Positions 1-5,855 of a stretch of 6,533 nt of DNA are shown here, piece after piece. The first letter of the stretch is position 1; each line of letters opens with the position of its first letter. The DNA comes from Spirochaetaceae bacterium (GTDB lineage: Bacteria; Spirochaetota; Spirochaetia; Treponematales; Breznakiellaceae). The DNA is taken from positions 1-6,533 of the forward strand of contig JAITAM010000191.1 in the NCBI GenBank assembly GCA_031284085.1, read 5' to 3'. The translations under genes were made by a program, and so were the position numbers. Under the pieces are notes generated by a model that had not been told where the DNA came from, searched no databases, and saw only the letters and a program-made list of their open reading frames with translations.

Positions 1-237
1 AACACAACAGGACACTTCTGGGGAGACAGGTTCTGGAGTAGAGAGATTAAGGATGAGAAAGATTTCTGGGCAGTCTTTGAGTATATAGAGCAGAACCCTG
101 TAAAAGCGGGGTTGGTAGCGAAAGCGGAGGACTGGGAATACGGAGGAGCATATCATCGCTCTCATGGAATAACTCTGATAGTGTCTGAGGTAACAAAGGA
201 GTTCTGGGATAACTTTCACGCTAGGCTTAGACTTTAG
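1..237 (+). CDS. REP-associated tyrosine transposase (RAYT, Y1/IS200-like), C-terminal part
   Basis: An open frame runs from the first base to a TAG at 235-237, giving 78 residues with no start in the window, so the N-terminal half lies upstream. The visible part has the family's C-terminal signature: GHFWGDRFWS at residues 4-13, then YIEQNPVKAGLV at 28-39, then a Trp-containing WEYGGAYH segment at 44-51. The first Tyr of the YIxxNP segment (residue 28, bases 82-84) aligns with the catalytic tyrosine of Y1 HUH transposases; the HUH histidines would lie upstream. Family members nick and join single-stranded DNA at REP-type palindromes and are usually single-copy domesticated enzymes. Four of five Arg codons are AGA/AGG, unlike rpsA and the sigma-54 gene, where CGN codons dominate, which hints at acquired DNA. 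A REP-like palindrome follows 15 nt after the stop. Whether the full gene is intact cannot be judged here. Confidence 0.85.
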   Translation, partial: NTTGHFWGDRFWSREIKDEKDFWAVFEYIEQNPVKAGLVAKAEDWEYGGAYHRSHGITLIVSEVTKEFWDNFHARLRL

Positions 238-252
238 AAGCTGAGCTGCATG

Positions 253-279
253 GGTCTGTCCCTCCGGAGGGGTCAGACC
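253..279. repeat. REP-like nested palindrome downstream of the RAYT gene
   Basis: GGTCTG (253-258) pairs perfectly with CAGACC (274-279). Inside it lies the perfect 12-base palindrome CCCTCCGGAGGG (260-271), with small mismatched or bulged bases at 259 and 272-273. AGCT at 244-247 and at 281-284 could extend the foot. No T-run follows, so it does not look like a standard intrinsic terminator. A GC-rich, bulged hairpin next to a RAYT gene is the expected arrangement of a REP element, the substrate of these enzymes. That it is a REP is inferred from position and structure; multiple genomic copies would be needed to establish it. Confidence 0.6.
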
Positions 280-327
280 TAGCTTGCTAAAAGCCGTACT
301 CTGTTCCCGATACAACAATCTTAGAAA

Positions 328-355
328 CAGCCTGCGGCTGCTTTGAAACAGGCTG
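328..355. repeat. Short inverted repeat in intergenic DNA
   Basis: CAGCCTG (328-334) is the reverse complement of CAGGCTG (349-355). An alternative smaller hairpin is CAGCC-TGC-GGCTG (328-340). The flanks also form an imperfect direct repeat (GAAACAGCCTG at 324-334 and GAAACAGGCTG at 345-355). It lies just upstream of the promoter at 361-389. It could be an operator or a remnant of another repeat; nothing in the sequence decides. The rest of 285-451 shows no gene. Confidence 0.3.
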
Positions 356-360
356 GCCTG

Positions 361-389
361 TTGACAGCATCCCGTTCATACGCTATCTT
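361..389 (+). promoter_or_regulatory. Sigma-70-type promoter for the gene at 452
   Basis: A perfect -35 hexamer TTGACA (361-366) is separated by the optimal 17 bp from TATCTT (384-389), which keeps the three most conserved -10 positions. Predicted transcription start is near 396, leaving a leader of about 56 nt before the start codon. It is the best-matching promoter in the window and indicates that the gene at 452 is transcribed separately from the transposase. Confidence 0.6.
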
Positions 390-435
390 GTAACGGTAAC
401 GACTGTCCCGTAGAGGAAAAGCCTAATTTTTTACC

Positions 436-445
436 AAAGGAAGGT
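436..445 (+). promoter_or_regulatory. Ribosome binding site of the gene at 452
   Basis: The purine-rich AAAGGAAGGT ends 6 nt before the ATG at 452 and gives good Shine-Dalgarno complementarity, supporting this start over later Met codons. Confidence 0.7.
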
Positions 446-451
446 GCTTTT

Positions 452-1114
452 ATGCCAAGTTCGGATTATATTCCCTCTGCAGATCCCTCTTTTTATGAAT
501 GGGTCAAGTTTTTGTTGGCATACATCCTACAAAATTTCTCGAAATGGAATATTCCAAGTCCCGAAACAACCTTAGTCCCGCTCGTTACAGCTTTTGAAGC
601 CGCTTATACAACGTGCCAAAACCCCAACAAGGGCAAAGTGGATACTCAAAAGAAAAACGAGGCTCGCAAAAACCTCGAAAAAGAACTGCGCGTCTACAAC
701 AAGGCGTACCTTTTGTATAATCCTGTGGTCTCTGATGGCGACCGAACTGCTATGGGCCTGCCTATTTACAAAGAAAGCCGCAGCCCTATTCAAAAACCAG
801 AAACCGCTCCGCAGCTCCTGCCCAATATCGCAACAAGACGGGTTATCAAAGTTTACTATAAAGATGAGAAATCTGCCCGCCGCGGCAAACCCGCCCACGT
901 AAAAGGCATTGAGGTCAAGTGGGCGAAGCTGAAAGAAGCGCCTAAGGATATTGCCGACCTGGTCAATTCGGCCTTTGACACAAGCCCGCCCCTTGTGCTT
1001 GAGTTTCAGGAACACGAGCGGGGAGAAAAGGTCTTTATGTGCGGCAGATGGGAAATCCAGCGGGAAGGGGAGAAAGGCCCGTGGGGTGATATTGTGGAAG
1101 TAATTATCTCTTGA
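452..1114 (+). CDS. Conserved-type hypothetical protein, 220 aa, function unknown
   Basis: I do not recognise a characterised function. The protein has no signal peptide or clear membrane segment, so it is probably cytoplasmic. Residues 11-90 read as a mainly helical region (aromatic start DPSFYEWVKFLLAYI, then a charged helix around 64-86). A conserved-looking NPVVSDGDRTAMGLPI follows at 90-105, then a Pro-rich linker (111-125). The C-terminal half (about 129-220) is strand-rich and ends RWEIQREGEKGPWGDIVEVIIS (199-220), which resembles the closing strands of an immunoglobulin/fibronectin-III-like fold; that is inference. The layout recalls uncharacterised proteins seen in treponemes and Bacteroidetes, from memory only. 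A strong promoter and ribosome binding site precede it, so it is very likely a real expressed gene. Its neighbours, a transposase with a repeat and then the cmk unit, give no functional hint. The 3' half is locally more GC-rich (around 877-900). Confidence 0.85.
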   Translation: MPSSDYIPSADPSFYEWVKFLLAYILQNFSKWNIPSPETTLVPLVTAFEAAYTTCQNPNKGKVDTQKKNEARKNLEKELRVYNKAYLLYNPVVSDGDRTAMGLPIYKESRSPIQKPETAPQLLPNIATRRVIKVYYKDEKSARRGKPAHVKGIEVKWAKLKEAPKDIADLVNSAFDTSPPLVLEFQEHERGEKVFMCGRWEIQREGEKGPWGDIVEVIIS

Positions 1115-1174
1115 AGGATTTTTAGCCGCGCAGACCCCGTGCGGATGCGTGGATCGAAACAAAATAAACGAAAC

Positions 1175-1197
1175 AAGCGGATTTACAAAATCCGCTT
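1175..1197. terminator. 10-bp hairpin between the gene at 452 and cmk; possible terminator or regulatory palindrome
   Basis: AAGCGGATTT (1175-1184) and AAATCCGCTT (1188-1197) form a perfect 10-bp stem with an ACA loop. No T-run follows on the + strand; the A-rich tract lies on the 5' side (1160-1176), so a + strand intrinsic terminator would be atypical. The palindrome overlaps the proposed cmk -35 element, so it may instead be an operator or act in a leader RNA. A weaker 6-bp hairpin (1126-1131 with 1139-1144, one G-U pair) lies upstream. The palindrome is certain; the role is open. Confidence 0.5.
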
Positions 1198-1210
1198 CCT
1201 ATGGTAGGAT
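1182..1210 (+). promoter_or_regulatory. Candidate cmk operon promoter
   Basis: TTTACA (1182-1187, 5/6 of the -35 consensus) and TAGGAT (1205-1210, 4/6 of the -10) are separated by exactly 17 bp. Predicted +1 falls at about 1217, the A of the cmk ATG, so transcripts from this promoter would have little or no leader. An alternative -10 is TATGGT at 1200-1205. The AGGA at 1206-1209 could act as a ribosome binding site only on longer transcripts, for example read-through from the gene at 452. Confidence 0.45.
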
Positions 1211-1216
1211 GGACAC

Positions 1217-1888
1217 ATGGTCATAGCCATAGACGGGCCTGCGGGGTCCGGAAAAAGTACCGTATCAAAAATGCTTGCAGAAAAATTCAATTTTACCTAT
1301 ATCAATTCCGGTAATATGTATCGTGCCTTTACTCTTTCGTGTATCCGAAAACAGATCCCTGTAACGGACAGCGAAGGGGTGCGTGCTCATGTAAAGATGG
1401 TGCGCCTTGATTATCAAGGAAATGCGCTTTATCTTGACGGGGAAAACGTAACCGACCTCTTGCATACCGACGAAATAGACCGGCATGTCTCAATACTTTC
1501 GTCGATTGTGCAGGTCAGGCAGCGGATTAACGACCTTATCCGTGCTATAGCGCAGAATACCAATGTAGTAGTAGAGGGGCGTGATATGACTACCGTTCTT
1601 TTTCCCGATGCCGAATACCGCTTTTATCTTGACGCCTCTCTTGAGGCAAGGGCGCTGCGGCGGTTTGAACAGGGAATATCCAATGAAAGCTTAGAAGAAA
1701 TCAGGCGTTCCATAGCGGGGCGGGATTCTTTCGATCAAAAAAATGTCGAAGGAAGCCTAAAAATTGTACCGGGTGTTTGTATTCTTGATACATCACTCTT
1801 GACCATACAAGAAGTTTATGACACATTAGTAGATAAAATTCAACAAAAAGGACCAATTTATGGCAGAGGTGGAAGTGGCAATGGATAA
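1217..1888 (+). CDS. cmk: Cytidylate kinase
   Basis: Cytoplasmic (d)CMP kinase that transfers phosphate from ATP to CMP or dCMP, giving the diphosphates needed for RNA, DNA and CDP-lipid synthesis. At 223 residues it matches the usual size (E. coli 227). The Walker A loop GPAGSGKS is at residues 7-14. The NMP-binding entry SGNMYRAF is at 31-38, the EGRDMTTV nucleotide-binding segment at 120-127, and FPDAEYRFYLDAS at 129-141 precedes the LID region. The GRDxxD motif at 168-173 corresponds to the RDxxD arginine-aspartate signature of the family. The ATG at 1217 is chosen because the P-loop begins only six residues later, as is typical. The 3' end overlaps rpsA by 29 nt in a different frame, giving a short Gly-rich tail (YGRGGSGNG). 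Cmk next to rpsA is a widespread arrangement, as in E. coli. Confidence 0.97.
   Translation: MVIAIDGPAGSGKSTVSKMLAEKFNFTYINSGNMYRAFTLSCIRKQIPVTDSEGVRAHVKMVRLDYQGNALYLDGENVTDLLHTDEIDRHVSILSSIVQVRQRINDLIRAIAQNTNVVVEGRDMTTVLFPDAEYRFYLDASLEARALRRFEQGISNESLEEIRRSIAGRDSFDQKNVEGSLKIVPGVCILDTSLLTIQEVYDTLVDKIQQKGPIYGRGGSGNG
1848..1852 (+). promoter_or_regulatory. Ribosome binding site of rpsA, inside cmk
   Basis: AAGGA lies 7 nt before the ATG at 1860 and supports that start (MAEVEVAMDK). A second ATG at 1881 (Met8) is preceded by GAGGTG at 1866-1871, also at usable spacing, so initiation at either or both is possible. Both sites lie within cmk, whose stop is at 1886-1888, which favours translational coupling. 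Confidence 0.55.
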
Positions 1889-3566
1889 GTCAAAGGGCTC
1901 CTCGGACAGTATCCAGACACAATTACAGGAAGAGTATCTAAAATCTCTTGATGTAGCAGAAGAGGGGCAGCTCGTTGAGGGCGAAGTTATTCAGATAACG
2001 TCTGATCATATCTTTGTAGACGTAAATCTCAAGTCGGAAGGGAAGATTCCTATAGCCGAATTCACAGGCACTCCTAAAATCGGGGATAAGGTTTCCGTAA
2101 TTCTGATTTCTAAAGAAGGCCGGCATGGAGAAGTCATTGTTTCCAAACAAAAAGCTGATGCCAAACTTTTTTGGAAAAGAATCAAGCAAGCCTATGAAAA
2201 CCATAGCCCGGTTGAAGGGGTCATTGAAAAGCTGGTAAAGGGCGGCTATGACTTCCGTTTAAGTCAGGATGTAACTGCGTTCCTTCCGGTTAGTCAATCA
2301 GATGTTCAGCGAGTGGAGAAGTTTGAAAGACTGCTTGGAGTGAAATCGTCTGTTTATCTTGAGCGTATCTACTCTGAAGGTAAGATCAATATAGTTGTGA
2401 ATCGCCGTAAATGGCTTGAAGAAGAGATCGAGCGCAAACGGAACGATTTTTTTGAAAATACGCCGGTTGGTACCGATATAGTCGGTATAGTCAAAAGCTT
2501 TACATCGTTCGGCGCCTTTGTTGACTTGGGCGGTTTTGATGGACTGCTCCATATCAATGATATGAGCTGGGGACATGTAACTCGTCCGAAGGATTTTGTA
2601 CACAAAGGGCAAGAAATCAAGCTCAAAGTTATTAGGATCGATCCGGAAGGCAAGCGTATTAACCTTTCTATAAAGCATTTTACCGATGATCCGTGGGTGC
2701 ATTTTGAAGACAAGTACCACGTCAACGACGTTGTAACCGGCACGGTAACCAAGTTGACCGACTTTGGAGCATTTATCGAGCTGGAAGAAGGAATTGAAGG
2801 GCTTGCGCATATTTCAGAATTTTCATGGATCAGAAAGATCCAAAAACCCTCTGATGTGGTAAGCATAGGGGATCGAGTTGAATGTATGATTCTCGGTTAT
2901 GATTTGCAAGCAGGGCGGGTTTCATTAGGCTTAAAGCAAGTTACGGTCAATCCTTGGAGTAATATTGATGAGCGGTATCCGGTAGGAACGCGGCTAAGAC
3001 GGAAGGTAGTAAAGCTTACCAATACCGGAGCCTTTATCCAACTGGAAGAAGGGATAGACGGTTTCCTTCACGCTGAAGATATTTCATGGACCAGAAAGAT
3101 AAAGCATCCTGAAAACGATCTGCATGTAGGGCAGGAAGTCGATTTTATAGTAATTGCGGTTGACCGGGATACAAGGAGCATACGACTTGGAATTAAGCAA
3201 TTATCCGAAGACCCATGGTATAATTTTGCGCATACTTACAAACCGGGTAGTCTTGTTGAAGGTGAAGTTTCATCGGTAACCGATTTTGGTATTTTTGTGC
3301 GGGTTCCGGGCGGTATCGAAGGGCTGGTCCACAAAAGCAATCTTGTTGAAAACCGTGAAGAAAATCCGGACGAGGCGCTCAAGCGTTACCACGCCGGCGA
3401 TAAAGTACATGCAGTGGTCCTTGAATCGCAACCGGATAAACAAAAAGTAGCTTTTTCTGTTCGTGATTATCAGAAAAAAGTACAGCGGGATGAAATCTCT
3501 CGATACATGGCAAGTGAAGAGTCTGATGGTTCAACGTATACCCTTGGGGATCTGTTCAAACATTGA
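1860..3566 (+). CDS. rpsA: 30S ribosomal protein S1
   Basis: S1 brings mRNA to the 30S subunit and unfolds it for initiation. The 568-residue protein has the full six-domain layout (E. coli S1 is 557 aa). S1/OB repeats lie at about residues 36-99, 115-183, 202-274, 288-361, 374-448 and 462-537. Repeats 3-6 carry the canonical FGAFV/I, GxxGLLH/GLAH and xGxxVxxxVI signatures and act in RNA binding. Repeats 1-2 are divergent, as expected for the ribosome-docking half. Repeats 3, 4 and 5 each end in a DPW/NPW spacer (277-279, 365-366, 451-453). Repeats 4 and 5 are alike even at DNA level. The C-terminal tail (541-568) is short, acidic and probably disordered. The start at 1860 has AAGGA at good spacing; Met8 at 1881 is the alternative. 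It is the second gene of the cmk unit. Confidence 0.98.
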   Translation: MAEVEVAMDKSKGSSDSIQTQLQEEYLKSLDVAEEGQLVEGEVIQITSDHIFVDVNLKSEGKIPIAEFTGTPKIGDKVSVILISKEGRHGEVIVSKQKADAKLFWKRIKQAYENHSPVEGVIEKLVKGGYDFRLSQDVTAFLPVSQSDVQRVEKFERLLGVKSSVYLERIYSEGKINIVVNRRKWLEEEIERKRNDFFENTPVGTDIVGIVKSFTSFGAFVDLGGFDGLLHINDMSWGHVTRPKDFVHKGQEIKLKVIRIDPEGKRINLSIKHFTDDPWVHFEDKYHVNDVVTGTVTKLTDFGAFIELEEGIEGLAHISEFSWIRKIQKPSDVVSIGDRVECMILGYDLQAGRVSLGLKQVTVNPWSNIDERYPVGTRLRRKVVKLTNTGAFIQLEEGIDGFLHAEDISWTRKIKHPENDLHVGQEVDFIVIAVDRDTRSIRLGIKQLSEDPWYNFAHTYKPGSLVEGEVSSVTDFGIFVRVPGGIEGLVHKSNLVENREENPDEALKRYHAGDKVHAVVLESQPDKQKVAFSVRDYQKKVQRDEISRYMASEESDGSTYTLGDLFKH

Positions 3567-3591
3567 AGCTTGCCTTGTTATAGAGCATATC

Positions 3592-5079
3592 ATGTTGTCG
3601 ACTATTGATCTTCAGAAATTTAATACGCTTATTGAAATTAACACAGCACTTAATTCTGATTATCAAGATCTTCATGCGTTATTGACCGGTATTCTTGAAT
3701 CTGCATCACGATTATGCGGAGGAGAGGCGGCAAGTTTGCTTTTACTGGATAAAGCAGACAAGAAGCTCTATTTTGAAGTTGCCCTCGGTTCAAAAGGCGC
3801 CGAGGTGCAGCACTTTACGGTGGATGCCGGTCAAGGAATAGCAGGATGGGTTGTGCAGCACAATAAATCTCTCATTATCAACGATGTAGAACATGATCCA
3901 AGACATTTTAGAATCATCTCTCAAAAAATAAACTATCAATCACGGACCATGCTGGCTGTACCAATGCGTGTAAAAGATGAATGTATAGGGGTCATTGAGC
4001 TTATCAACAAAAAGAATGGAGCTTTGTTTGTTCAAGATGATCTTGAATGGCTCGAAATATTTGCTAATCAGGCTGCTTTAGCATTGCTGCATACAAAAAA
4101 CATAGAGCAAGCGCGGAATAAAATCAGTATCATGCAGGATCAGATTGATTCCGGCTATCACATTATGATAGCTAAAAGTCCTGTTATTCTTGAAAAGCTG
4201 GAGATCGTTGACCGGCTTGCCAAGACCAATTCTTCGGTACTCATTCTTGGTGAAAGCGGCGTTGGTAAAGAGCTGTTTGCCGAGCAGATACATTTGCGCA
4301 GCAACCGCAATAATGCGCCGTTTATACGGGTGAACTGTGCCGCTCTGCCTGAAAATCTGCTTGAAAGCGAGCTGTTTGGGCATATAAAAGGAGCGTTTAC
4401 CGGAGCGATCAATAACCGGCGTGGGCGTTTTGAAATAGCGGATGGTGGAACCATTTTTCTTGATGAGATTGGCGATATGCCTCTCAGATTGCAGGCCAAG
4501 CTACTGCGGGTTATTCAGGAGCGTACTTTTGAAAAGCTCGGATCCGATATATCTACCACAGTTGATGTGCGGATACTGGCGGCGACTAATAAAGATATTG
4601 AAGCTCAGGTAGCCGAAGGGCAATTTCGTGAGGATCTTTACTACCGGCTGAATGTCTTGCTCCTAAACATCCCTCCTTTGAGAGAACGAAAGGAAGATAT
4701 AGCTGAGCTGGCTGATTTTTTCCTCAAGAAATGTATGCGGGAAATGAAAAAATATTTTGAAGGGTTTTCTACCGCCACTCGTGCAGCTCTCTTGTCGTAT
4801 TCATGGCCGGGAAACATTCGTGAGTTGGAAAACTGTGTTGAACGAGCCTGTGTTATGGCGAAAAGCAAGTGGATACAGCCTGAAGACCTGTTGCTTAAAA
4901 CAAGTGCCGAACCGGATAAAAACCGGGACCTTAAACAAGCGATACACAACTTCAAAAAACAGTATATTCAAAAAGTATTGGAAGAAAACAATGGAAATCA
5001 GACCGAATCGGCGCGGGTTATGAACATACAGCGTACGTATTTGTCGCGGCTGATTAAAGAATTAGAAACTAATAATTAA
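3592..5079 (+). CDS. Sigma-54-dependent transcriptional activator, GAF-AAA+-Fis type
   Basis: Bacterial enhancer-binding protein that uses ATP hydrolysis to open sigma-54 (RpoN) promoters. Numbered from the ATG at 3592, it has 495 residues. A GAF sensor domain spans about 10-170 (GQGIAGWVV at 80-88, VIELINKKNG at 134-143). A short linker helix follows at 171-190, then the AAA+ domain at about 191-435. The AAA+ domain shows Walker A GESGVGKE (220-227), the sigma-54-contacting GAFTGA loop (267-272), Walker B GTIFLDEIGD (286-295), ATN of sensor I (331-333), FREDLYYRL (345-353) and WPGNIRELEN (405-414). The C-terminal Fis-type helix-turn-helix is at about 446-491. All catalytic motifs are intact. 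There is no response-regulator receiver domain, so control is probably by a small ligand at the GAF domain, as in NifA or FhlA; the ligand cannot be told. The frame stays open upstream to an ATG at 3463, but that start would overlap rpsA by about 100 nt with non-GAF sequence, so 3592 is preferred. Its ribosome site (AGAG, 3582-3585) is weak. It lies 25 nt after rpsA. Confidence 0.94.
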   Translation: MLSTIDLQKFNTLIEINTALNSDYQDLHALLTGILESASRLCGGEAASLLLLDKADKKLYFEVALGSKGAEVQHFTVDAGQGIAGWVVQHNKSLIINDVEHDPRHFRIISQKINYQSRTMLAVPMRVKDECIGVIELINKKNGALFVQDDLEWLEIFANQAALALLHTKNIEQARNKISIMQDQIDSGYHIMIAKSPVILEKLEIVDRLAKTNSSVLILGESGVGKELFAEQIHLRSNRNNAPFIRVNCAALPENLLESELFGHIKGAFTGAINNRRGRFEIADGGTIFLDEIGDMPLRLQAKLLRVIQERTFEKLGSDISTTVDVRILAATNKDIEAQVAEGQFREDLYYRLNVLLLNIPPLRERKEDIAELADFFLKKCMREMKKYFEGFSTATRAALLSYSWPGNIRELENCVERACVMAKSKWIQPEDLLLKTSAEPDKNRDLKQAIHNFKKQYIQKVLEENNGNQTESARVMNIQRTYLSRLIKELETNN

Positions 5080-5083
5080 GGGT
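5080..5083 (+). promoter_or_regulatory. Ribosome binding site of the TPR gene
   Basis: GGGT directly follows the stop of the sigma-54 activator and lies 6 nt before the ATG at 5090. The close spacing suggests translational coupling between the two genes. Confidence 0.45.
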
Positions 5084-5089
5084 ACTCTT

Positions 5090-5761
5090 ATGCAAACAGA
5101 AGAAAAATTGAGCTTTAGAGAAAAATTAACCGACTTTCTGCAAAAGAAACGAAAACTATTCTTTATCGGTATTATAACACTTGTTGTTGCGTTGATCGGC
5201 GTTGTTACTGGTGTGATTATTCATAATGCGTTGACCAACAAAGCATTTGTTACGCTTGATGCGTATACCACTCGCTATGAAGAACTCCGTTTTGATATTA
5301 CCGATCCTGAAAAAGAAGCCGATGTAAATGCTCTGGTAAACGAGATTACTATTTTTGTTAAAAGTCATTCCGGTTATGTAGGGGCGCGTGCCTACAGCAT
5401 TATTGCAAATATTCATACCGACCGGAAGAGCTGGGCTGATGCCGAGTCTGCATGGATAGCATCTGCACAAGCTGCCGGCGCCAAGAGCTATTTTACGCCG
5501 ATTGCTTTATACAATGCGGCGGTGGCGGCTGAAGAACAAAGTAACGCGGATCGAGCCATAGACTTATACACACAAAGCCTTTCGTATTCAAGCTCATTTC
5601 CCGCTGCGGCTCGTGCCGGCTTTGCCTTAGGGCGGTTGAATGAAGCGCGCAACAATACAGACGCCGCGATACAAGCCTACCAAAACCTTGTCGACAACTA
5701 TTCTGGCGAATCGGTATGGGTTAATTTAGCACATAACCGGCTCATAGCATTGGGAAAATAG
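5090..5761 (+). CDS. Membrane-anchored TPR-like protein
   Basis: The 223-residue protein starts with a basic cytoplasmic segment (FREKLTDFLQKKRK, 9-22), then one hydrophobic helix at about 23-46 with no cleavage site or lipobox. It should be an inner-membrane anchor with the rest outside the cytoplasm. Residues 52-95 look like a helical, charged linker. Three helix-turn-helix units with TPR-like spacing and Ala/Tyr pattern follow at about 97-130, 135-168 and 171-205, the last two with the ADRAIDLYTQSL and TDAAIQAYQNLV signatures. The topology resembles YfgM, the E. coli periplasmic TPR protein linked to SecYEG and chaperones; that is an analogy, not a family assignment. TPRs bind protein partners, so a scaffold or chaperone role is plausible. 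It sits 10 nt after the sigma-54 activator and ends the unit before a terminator. Confidence 0.88.
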   Translation: MQTEEKLSFREKLTDFLQKKRKLFFIGIITLVVALIGVVTGVIIHNALTNKAFVTLDAYTTRYEELRFDITDPEKEADVNALVNEITIFVKSHSGYVGARAYSIIANIHTDRKSWADAESAWIASAQAAGAKSYFTPIALYNAAVAAEEQSNADRAIDLYTQSLSYSSSFPAAARAGFALGRLNEARNNTDAAIQAYQNLVDNYSGESVWVNLAHNRLIALGK

Positions 5762-5766
5762 TTACC

Positions 5767-5792
5767 AAAACCTCTTCATGCAAAGGGGTTTT
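5767..5792 (+). terminator. Intrinsic terminator of the cmk operon
   Basis: AAAACCTCTT (5767-5776) pairs with AAGGGGTTTT (5783-5792) over 10 bp with one U-G pair and a CATGCA loop. The four Ts on the 3' arm serve as a short U-tract, matched by As on the 5' arm, which would also give weak termination in the other direction. It lies 6 nt after the TPR gene stop. Confidence 0.6.
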
Positions 5793-5809
5793 GTCCACTA
5801 CTGGAAAAC

Positions 5810-5824
5810 CTGCCATTTAGGCAG
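5810..5824. repeat. Small hairpin upstream of the lipoprotein gene
   Basis: CTGCC (5810-5814) and GGCAG (5820-5824) form a 5-bp stem with an ATTTA loop. It could be part of the leader or an operator for the gene at 5856. I see no convincing sigma-70 promoter in 5793-5855; TTGTCC at 5791-5796 lacks a good -10 partner. Confidence 0.3.
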
Positions 5825-5855
5825 CGAACCCCGTTGAAAAACCAAGCTGAAAGCA

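Noticed and set aside
238..451. CRISPR array or small RNA gene in the intergenic region
   Set aside because: There is no regular repeat-spacer pattern and no tRNA-like fold; only the palindromes already listed are present.
1126..1144. Hairpin CCGCGC/GTGCGG as terminator of the gene at 452
   Set aside because: Only 6 bp with a G-U pair and no T-run after it; the Ts at 1119-1123 are on the wrong side.
572..1162. Minus-strand open frame of 196 codons opposite the gene at 452
   Set aside because: Its product has no coherent domain pattern. The + strand gene has a strong promoter, ribosome site and plausible protein composition.
2298..2866. Two long minus-strand open frames inside rpsA
   Set aside because: Both lie wholly within the confidently identified S1 gene, overlap each other, have no recognisable domain, and have no convincing start signals.
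3463..3591. Upstream ATG at 3463 as the start of the sigma-54 activator
   Set aside because: It would add 43 residues not resembling the GAF family and overlap the end of rpsA by about 100 nt. The region is explained by rpsA in another frame, and ATG 3592 sits directly before the GAF domain.
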